Source: Methylomonas koyamae
Lineage (GTDB): Bacteria > Pseudomonadota > Gammaproteobacteria > Methylococcales > Methylomonadaceae
Direction: 5' to 3'
Length of the DNA: 64,000 nucleotides
Assembly: GCF_019669905.1 (NCBI RefSeq)
Contig: NZ_AP019778.1
Location: 177,447-241,446, forward strand
The notes below the pieces were generated by a model. It was not told where the DNA came from, made no database searches, and saw only the letters and a list, made by a program, of their open reading frames with translations. Every line of letters starts with the position of its first letter. Position 1 is the stretch's first letter. Shown piece by piece: positions 61,889 through 64,000 of the stretch. A program made the translations under genes and the position numbers.

Positions 61889-64000
61889 CTCCGCCTTGAA
61901 ATCGAAGAATATGTGCTGACCAACGAAGTTGAAAAAAGGCTTGAAACGTTTTTAGATGCCTACAACAACTATGAAGGGGCAAACGGTGTTTGGGTATCCG
62001 GATTCTTTGGATCGGGTAAGTCGCATTTATTAAAAATGTTGGCACTGCTTTTGGAAAACCGACAAATTGACGGCGTTTCTGCTCTTGAATTATTCCTGCC
62101 TAAATGCGGTGAAAATGAGATTTTGCGTGGTGATCTTAAACGCGCAATTAGCATCCCTTCAAAAAGCATCCTGTTTAATATTGATCAAAAAGCCGACGTC
62201 ATCAGCAAAACCCAGATCGACGCTTTATTGGCCGTGTTTGTAAAGGTTTTCGATGAAACGTGCGGTTATTACGGCAAGCAAGGCCATATCGCACAATTCG
62301 AGCGAGACCTGGATAGTCGCGGACTCTATGACCCATTCAAGTCAGCCTATCAAGCCACTACAGGAAGAACATGGCAAAGTGGAAGGGAACAAGCCTTACT
62401 TGAAGGAAAAAATATTGCTAAAGCATATGCTCAAGTCACAGGCGACGATGAATCCTCAGTCACAGGGATCTTGGACAAATACCGTACTCAATACAAAGTA
62501 TCTATCGAGGACTTTGCCGATCAAGTTCATGCCTTTATCGAACGCCAAGCGCCGGATTTTCGCTTGAATTTCTTTGTTGACGAAGTAGGCCAATACATCG
62601 CCGAGAACGTCAAACTGATGACCAACCTACAAACCATCGCCGAAAGTCTGGCCACCAAATGCCGGGGCCGCGCTTGGGTCATCGTCACCGCACAAGAAGA
62701 CATGGGTACTGTTGTCGGCGAAATGGGCAAGCAACAAAGCAACGACTTCTCCAAAATTCAAGCGCGATTTGCCAATCGCATGAAATTAACCAGTGCGGAT
62801 GTCGCGGAAGTCATTCAAAAGCGCTTGTTAACCAAGAATGAAGACGGTGTTGGTCAACTGTCTGATATTTATCACGTGCAATCGAACAACTTCAAAACCC
62901 TGTTCGACTTTGCCGATGGCTCGGTAAGCTATCGTAACTTTCAGGATCGGGAGCATTTCATCCACAGCTATCCCTTTATTCCTTACCAATTCGCACTGTT
63001 CCAGTCGGCTATCCAAAACCTGTCCTTGCACAATGCCTTTGAAGGCAAGCACAGTTCCGTGGGCGAACGATCCATGTTAGGTGTTTTCCAGCAAGTGGCC
63101 ATCCAAATTGAAGAACACGAGATTGGCCAGTTGGCGACATTCGACTTGATGTTCGAAGGGATACGAACTGCGCTAAAAGCCCAAATTCAACGCGCAATCA
63201 TTCTGGCAGAAGGAAATCTCGACAACCCCTTTGCCATCCGCCTGTTGAAGACATTGTTCCTGGTCAAATACGTTAAGGAATTCAAACCCACGCTGCGCAA
63301 CCTTTGCATCCTGATGCTGGATGGCTTTAACCAAGATTTACCTGTGCTTAGAAAGCGGGTTGAGGAAGCGCTCAATCTCTTAGAACAGCAGACCTATGTG
63401 CAACGCAATGGCGAGCTCTATGACTACCTGACCGACGAAGAAAAAGACGTCGAAGAAGAGATTAAAAACACAGAGGTCGAATCAACCGATGTAGCCGCGG
63501 AACTGGAAAAAATCATCTTCGATAACATTATCAAGAACCGCAAAATTCGTTATGACGAAAATGGCCAGGACTACCCATTCACCCGCAAATTAGACGAACG
63601 TTTGTTCGGGCGCGAATACGAGTTATGCATTCATGTCATTAGCCCTTTCCATGAAAATGCAGACAACCAAGCCACTTTGGTTATGCATTCATACGGCCGT
63701 GATGAACTCCTTCTGGTGCTGCCATCGGATGATCGTTTAGTACGCGATCTTTTGATGTACAAACGCACCGAAAAGTACATCCGTCAAAACATCACGGTCA
63801 CCCAGCAGGAGGCCATTAAACGCATCCTCAACGACAAAGGCTTTCAGAATCAGGAACGCTATGCTGACATTCAGCAACGGGTTCAATTGCTGATGGGCAA
63901 GGCCAAGCTGTTTGTATCGGGCGGCGAAATCGAAATCGGTTCTGAAGATGCGCAATCCCGTGTACTACGCGGCTTTCATGAATTGATTACCCGTGCCTAC
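61889..64000 (+). pseudogene. brxC: brxC 3' part (BREX P-loop ATPase), continues past window
   Basis: The frame is open from 61889 to the window end, more than 700 codons. Walker A is GFFGSGKSH and Walker B is NFFVDEVG. Further signatures are TNLQTIAESLATKCRGRAWV and IVTAQEDMG. BrxC is a large (usually ~1100-1200 residues) ATPase of BREX that assembles with BrxX and PglZ. Here the first 28 codons are separated by the IS element, so no full-length protein is made unless an internal start is used. The sequence is otherwise undamaged. The remaining BREX genes lie outside. Confidence 0.9.

Noticed and set aside
1..64000. tRNA genes as attachment sites
   Set aside because: I found no convincing tRNA cloverleaf or CCA-ending tRNA 3' sequence next to the integrases; a covariance-model scan would be needed to be sure.

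Overview
This is an accessory region from a Gram-negative proteobacterium. Type I secretion with an RTX substrate, RND efflux, lipobox lipoproteins, an H-NS-like protein and BREX genes all fit. A gammaproteobacterium, possibly a methanotroph-like lineage, is my inference from protein style; no rRNA, tRNA or housekeeping marker confirms it. I saw no CRISPR array.

Layout. (1) 1-2.8 kb: the 3' end of an RHS/YD-repeat gene with an AT-rich, probably exchanged C-terminal tip. (2) 3.2-5.75 kb: an IS91-like element carrying a tyrosine recombinase plus a HUH transposase. (3) 5.8-20.3 kb: the backbone of a plasmid or integrative element. It holds an integrase coupled to a KfrA-like protein, several conserved small mobile-element genes, a DUF1173 gene, a complete PRTRC cassette (ParB, E, C, F, B, A, ThiF), a WGR-domain protein and an H-NS-family protein. 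(4) 20.4-23.0 kb: a lipoprotein gene and a graveyard of IS200/IS605, IS5, integrase and RTX fragments. (5) 23.1-34.7 kb: a small membrane protein, a 1907-residue RTX protein with a 744-bp near-identical tandem repeat, and a convergent type I secretion operon (ABC exporter, HlyD, TolC). (6) 35-40.3 kb: a resolvase, a second, frameshifted WGR gene, a RelE/HigB-HTH toxin-antitoxin pair, an unknown gene, and a VapB plus a chimeric PIN/PD-(D/E)XK ORF. (7) 40.3-47.8 kb: a five-gene operon of response regulator, histidine kinase, outer-membrane factor, adaptor and RND pump. (8) 48-53.8 kb: small genes, IS3 and IS5 relics, a glycosidase fragment, a lipoprotein, an hsdS relic and a Phd/PIN pair. (9) 53.8-54.1 kb: the 3' end of a group II intron (HNH domain plus domain V) sitting in the IS5 relic. 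(10) 54.2-59.0 kb: a WYL regulator with a cluster encoding YbjN-like, membrane, unknown, YfbR-like, WapI-like and ADP-ribosylglycohydrolase proteins. (11) 59.2-64 kb: BREX brxA, brxB and the start of brxC, which is cut by a 1318-bp IS3-family element with a 3-bp target duplication.

How the parts may work together. The PRTRC block contains a ubiquitin-like protein ending in a free C-terminal glycine, an E1-like ThiF enzyme and a JAMM peptidase with a perfect motif, in one operon with a ParB-like protein. This reads as a bacterial protein-modification system attached to element maintenance. The WYL cluster next to BREX joins a deoxynucleotidase and an ADP-ribosylglycohydrolase under a WYL regulator, with a shared TGTCGC box near several starts; it is a candidate uncharacterised defence or nucleotide-stress cassette. 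The RTX and RHS genes both look like conserved GC-richer chassis with exchanged AT-richer ends. Many relics show repeated turnover of the region.
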